64,000 bases of DNA, taken from the NCBI RefSeq assembly GCF_050589825.1, contig NZ_JBNGOZ010000001.1:248001-312000 (forward strand), written 5' to 3'. This stretch comes from Carboxylicivirga longa. GTDB taxonomy: Bacteria > Bacteroidota > Bacteroidia > Bacteroidales > Marinilabiliaceae. Below, one piece after another: positions 61,102 to 64,000 of this stretch. The notes under the pieces are model-generated. The model searched no databases, had not been told where the DNA came from, and saw only the letters and a program-made list of their open reading frames with translations. The stretch's first letter is position 1, and each line of letters starts with the position of its first letter. The position numbers and the translations under genes were made by a program.

Positions 61102-61808
61102 TACGATTTGTCTTTTTTAAGCATCGAAAAACGATTGCGGTTTTGTTGTAAGCGATATTGTAAACGCTTTTGGTACATTTCAGCTTTTACTTCTTCTGTG
61201 AATATCTCTTCTATTTCAGTGCCGCCGTTGATGGGCGATTTATCGTATTTTGGAAAAATAATAGCCTGACTGGGGCACATGCGTGCACATGCCGGACAAT
61301 TATTTTTGCAGTTGTGTGGGTTTGTGACTTTAACTTGTTTGTTTTCGACCGTGTAAACTCCAAATAGGCAGAAGTCATGGCATTTGCCGCATTCGGTGCA
61401 TTTTGTTTTGTCAATCACCGGGTACCAGGCGTCCTGATCTTTACAGACGGGGAGGGCTTCTAGTTCTTTAATTAGGTCATCCGTCGTTGGCGATGGGGCA
61501 TCTCCCTCCAATCCGAATTTTGATAATATTTCGTCAGCACTACTCTCTCGGGCTTCGATAATGGAGCCTGGGGTGATGCCCAGCCAGTTCAAATGATTAT
61601 TAACCGCCCTGGTATGGCAGGCGATAATTGTACCTTCTTTGGCCTTTATGATTTGATTCGGATCATCGACAACCAGACGGCACAGGTCATCTTTTATATC
61701 AACCCGATAGCCATTGCTCCTTAAAGTGGCTGCCACCCTGAGTAATTTTTTTTTATCCATAAATGTGCGCGATGTACATGCGCAAATCGTTACAGCCTTA
61801 GATTGCAT
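61101..61808 (-). CDS. Two-cluster ferredoxin with HdrA-like N-terminus
   Basis: A 235-residue first gene of the operon. The C-terminal half has two [4Fe-4S] motifs (CTECGKCHDFC and CKNNCPACARMCP). The N-terminal half (TICACTSRTFMD, later IIACHTRAVN) resembles the N-terminal domain of HdrA-like proteins and some redox proteins with a C-x-C or CTSR segment. A basic C-terminal tail (QKRLQYRLQQNRNR) follows. It is cytoplasmic and probably supplies electrons to the radical SAM enzyme encoded next. Confidence 0.8.
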   Translation of the reverse strand: MQSKAVTICACTSRTFMDKKKLLRVAATLRSNGYRVDIKDDLCRLVVDDPNQIIKAKEGTIIACHTRAVNNHLNWLGITPGSIIEARESSADEILSKFGLEGDAPSPTTDDLIKELEALPVCKDQDAWYPVIDKTKCTECGKCHDFCLFGVYTVENKQVKVTNPHNCKNNCPACARMCPSQAIIFPKYDKSPINGGTEIEEIFTEEVKAEMYQKRLQYRLQQNRNRFSMLKKDKS

Positions 61809-61962
61809 CTTCTATAAATTTGGATTTTGAACCATTAATTTACAGGAAATATCCAGTTTGGTAATCAGATCTTACATAAAAGGGAAAAAATTATGAATTA
61901 AAACGAATTTTAATTGAGATATAAAAATCCTTAAATCGTAAAATGAATAAGTTTATGATATT

Positions 61963-61970
61963 CAAATTTA
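61963..61970 (-). promoter_or_regulatory. Possible -7 box of the 21-gene operon
   Basis: On the minus strand 61970-61963 reads TAAATTTG, an exact TAnnTTTG match, about 155 bases before the first gene of the operon. No good -33 box is seen upstream of it, so the assignment is tentative. Confidence 0.3.
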
Positions 61971-62069
61971 AGTTGTGATTTACATGTACTTATGGGATGT
62001 TTGAATTTTAATTTTTAACAGGAGTCTGAACTCAATACAAATTATACCATTCAATTTTTAAATATATTA

Positions 62070-62101
62070 TTGTTAATTTTTATTAGAATTATATAATTTC
62101 G
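62070..62101 (+). promoter_or_regulatory. Promoter of the TPR regulator gene
   Basis: A TTG (-33) at 62070-62072 is followed after 21 bases by TAATTTCG (62094-62101), one mismatch from TAnnTTTG. The spacing is right for the Bacteroidota primary sigma factor and the ATG follows at 62136. Confidence 0.45.
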
Positions 62102-62135
62102 GCACATTACCTTAGCTCTTATCAGTATTACATCT

Positions 62136-63869
62136 ATGAAGAAGTTATTATTAATTTGTTCTTTGTTAGTTTTAGTTAGTCAGTGGATAGTAAGTCAGGA
62201 CAATGTTGCTAGTTTGATGCAGCAACTTAAAATTGCAACCGAGAGTGCAAAAAAAATACAATTATACTTGAAGTTATCAAGGGCACATTGGACTCTCGAT
62301 TATGATAAAAGTAAGTTGTATGCACAACGGGCAACAGCTTTAGCTAAGGAGGAGAAGAATACCTTTGCGCTAGCTCAGAGTTACTCTTGCGTAGGCTCGT
62401 TATATAATAATCATCAACAGTATATACCCGCCATCAGGAAGTTAGAAAAAGCCATTGCTTTGTACGATGAAGACTTTTGCTCGGAGGAGGTAGGCTATGA
62501 CTACCTGCAACTGGCAGCCTCATATAAAAATATAGGTGATTACGCAACAGGTTTAGAAAGAGCCTTTAAGGCTAATGATATTTACATAAAGCTAAATGAT
62601 CAGGATGGTTTGCGTCGAGTAAGCAATTTACTGGGTAGTTTGTATCGCTATTTGGGTAATTATGATAAGTCGATTTATTATTATTCAAAAAGCCTGGAAA
62701 TTAGTGAACTGCAAGGATATCAACCGGGAATAGCAGCTGCATTAAACAATTGGGGGCTGGTGCATAAGTTGCAGGGAAATAGTAAGATGGCATTGGAGTG
62801 CTATAAAAGAAGTGGAGCCATTGAAAAGAAATTGGGCGACAAGCGTGGAATGGGTATTTACTACAATAACGTTGGCATTATCTATATGGAAAAAGGGATG
62901 CTGGATAGTGCGTTTGTTTATTTTAAAAGTGCCCAGGCTCTTCGAGAGGAAGTTGACGATGAGAAAGGAATGGCAAACGTATATGATAATTTTGGCGATT
63001 ATTATCAAAAGACCGGTAACCTAAAGAAGGCGGAAGAATATTATATTATGTGCATCGATCTTGCTCAAAAGCTTAATTTGGTCAGGCTTCAGGGGGTTGC
63101 CTATCAATCGCTTACAGATGTGTATAGGAAAAGCAATAACTATAAGGAAGCTTTTTGGGCTCATAAGCGTTTTAAACAGTTAAGCGATAGCTTGTATAAC
63201 ACTAATCGATTAATGGAGTATGCACAGCTGGAGATGCAAAATGAAATGAAAGAAAGCCACGCAGAGCAGGAGCTTAACGACCAACGGGAACACTTTATCT
63301 ATTGTGTAGTCATTGGTTTATTTCTGATTTTATTAATGGTTTTTATCATTCTTCACCAAAAGCAACGGGGTAATTCGATTCGGCAAAAGTTACGGGCAGC
63401 CAAATTAGTTGAGAAGCAGAAAGAGATTAAGTGCGCACTTGAGAGAAAAGATAAAGAGTTGGTGGCTTTTTCTATGAACATTGCTCAGTTTCATGAATTA
63501 AATTTATCGGTGATAAATAAGCTTGAAACAGCCATTGAAACTTTAAAAAAGGATAATAAGCCAATTATTCAAAATATTATTAATGAAATAAGATCCGATC
63601 TGAATCATAGTTCATGGGAGGAGTTTGAGTTACGCTTTTTACAAGTTCATCAAAGTTTTTATGATAATTTAATGAGTCAATTTCCTTCCTTATCGAAGAA
63701 TGAAAAACGCCTTTGTGCATTCTTAAGGTTAGATATGTCAACCAAGGAAATTTCTGCCATTACCGGGCAAACACCCCATACTGTTAACGTGGCAAGAACT
63801 CGTTTACGTAAAAAACTTAATCTGGTTAATACTGATGTTTCTTTGAATGAATTCCTGATTTCTTATTGA
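62136..63869 (+). CDS. TPR membrane regulator with LuxR-like HTH
   Basis: A 577-residue protein with a signal peptide (to about 21), roughly eight TPR repeats over 30-340 (for example GDYATGLERAFKANDIY and NWGLVHKLQGNSKMALECYKRSG), and a membrane helix at about 386-408 (FIYCVVIGLFLILLMVFIIL). A Lys/Glu-rich coiled coil follows, then a C-terminal helix-turn-helix at about 522-575 (LSKNEKRLCAFLRLDMSTKEISAITGQTPHTV, given in part) similar to LuxR/GerE. This TPR-membrane-HTH layout is common in Bacteroidota and suits a one-protein sensor that binds DNA from the membrane. It is divergent from the 21-gene operon and may control it. Confidence 0.88.
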   Translation: MKKLLLICSLLVLVSQWIVSQDNVASLMQQLKIATESAKKIQLYLKLSRAHWTLDYDKSKLYAQRATALAKEEKNTFALAQSYSCVGSLYNNHQQYIPAIRKLEKAIALYDEDFCSEEVGYDYLQLAASYKNIGDYATGLERAFKANDIYIKLNDQDGLRRVSNLLGSLYRYLGNYDKSIYYYSKSLEISELQGYQPGIAAALNNWGLVHKLQGNSKMALECYKRSGAIEKKLGDKRGMGIYYNNVGIIYMEKGMLDSAFVYFKSAQALREEVDDEKGMANVYDNFGDYYQKTGNLKKAEEYYIMCIDLAQKLNLVRLQGVAYQSLTDVYRKSNNYKEAFWAHKRFKQLSDSLYNTNRLMEYAQLEMQNEMKESHAEQELNDQREHFIYCVVIGLFLILLMVFIILHQKQRGNSIRQKLRAAKLVEKQKEIKCALERKDKELVAFSMNIAQFHELNLSVINKLETAIETLKKDNKPIIQNIINEIRSDLNHSSWEEFELRFLQVHQSFYDNLMSQFPSLSKNEKRLCAFLRLDMSTKEISAITGQTPHTVNVARTRLRKKLNLVNTDVSLNEFLISY

Positions 63870-64000
63870 TTGATATTCAATAATATGAATCTAATTGTAT
63901 GCTAAATGTATCACTCGCGTATTGTCATTGTATGCCATGATTTTTTAGACAGTTAGATTTTAGTATACATTTTCGCAGGGCACAGAACAACCAAAGCCCA

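Larger units (their letters stand above)
61809..62135. other. Divergent promoter region
   Basis: This 327-base AT-rich gap drives the 21-gene minus-strand operon to the left and the TPR regulator gene to the right. Candidate -7 boxes for each side are listed separately. No RNA gene, repeat or extra ORF is supported. Confidence 0.55.

Overview
The window comes from a Bacteroidota chromosome, most likely a marine or anaerobic member of the Bacteroidales/Marinilabiliales type. The evidence is a SusC/SusD pair, a one-protein hybrid two-component regulator, C-terminal type IX secretion (T9SS) sorting domains, LytTR/LytS signalling, and -7 boxes of the Bacteroidota form TAnnTTTG. No tRNA, rRNA, CRISPR array or intact insertion sequence was seen.

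Region 1 (1-6476, minus strand, very AT-rich) is a compact six-gene operon cut by the left edge. In transcription order it encodes a small HTH protein, a protein with both an Hsp90/MORC-type and a histidine-kinase-type ATPase module, a receiver-domain protein with an unknown C-terminus, an unrecognised 254-residue protein, an N6-adenine DNA methylase, and a partial unknown protein. It looks like an accessory, probably defensive, system built on phosphorelay and DNA-modification parts. Region 2 (6477-8137) is mostly non-coding. It holds one small gene that appears split by a frameshift, two similar CCACG hairpins in inverted orientation, and one copy of a 71-base repeat found again at 35065.

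Region 3 (8138-34932) is a polysaccharide utilisation locus. It has a hybrid two-component regulator, two divergent secreted proteins (a clan GH-A glycosidase and a parallel beta-helix protein), then susC, susD, a surface lipoprotein, two more clan GH-A glycosidases, two GH2 enzymes and three formylglycine sulfatases. The mix points to a sulfated, probably algal, polysaccharide. The divergent intergenic region has three direct repeats spaced 20-21 bp plus an inverted copy, a good candidate operator for the regulator. The minus-strand glycosidase has an in-frame stop inside its T9SS sorting domain. Three intercistronic gaps of the susC operon carry strong hairpins.

Region 4 (35388-61808, minus strand, visibly richer in G+C) is an apparent single operon of 21 genes with gaps of 24 bases or less. 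It combines a radical SAM protein, a ferredoxin, a DUF116-polyprenyl synthetase fusion and two alpha/alpha-toroid proteins, one a class II terpene-cyclase-like protein with a DADD motif. It also has a NuoE/NuoF/NuoG-like NADH-oxidising module, a NapG/NapH-like periplasmic and membrane polyferredoxin pair, five PQQ-repeat beta-propellers, one NHL-like propeller, an ABC exporter, a glycosyltransferase, and a LytS/LytR pair at the end. I do not recognise this combination as a described system. The working reading is that it makes an unusual isoprenoid lipid and runs a dedicated electron path from NADH to the periplasm. Region 5 (62136-63869) is a divergent TPR regulator with a LuxR-like DNA-binding end.
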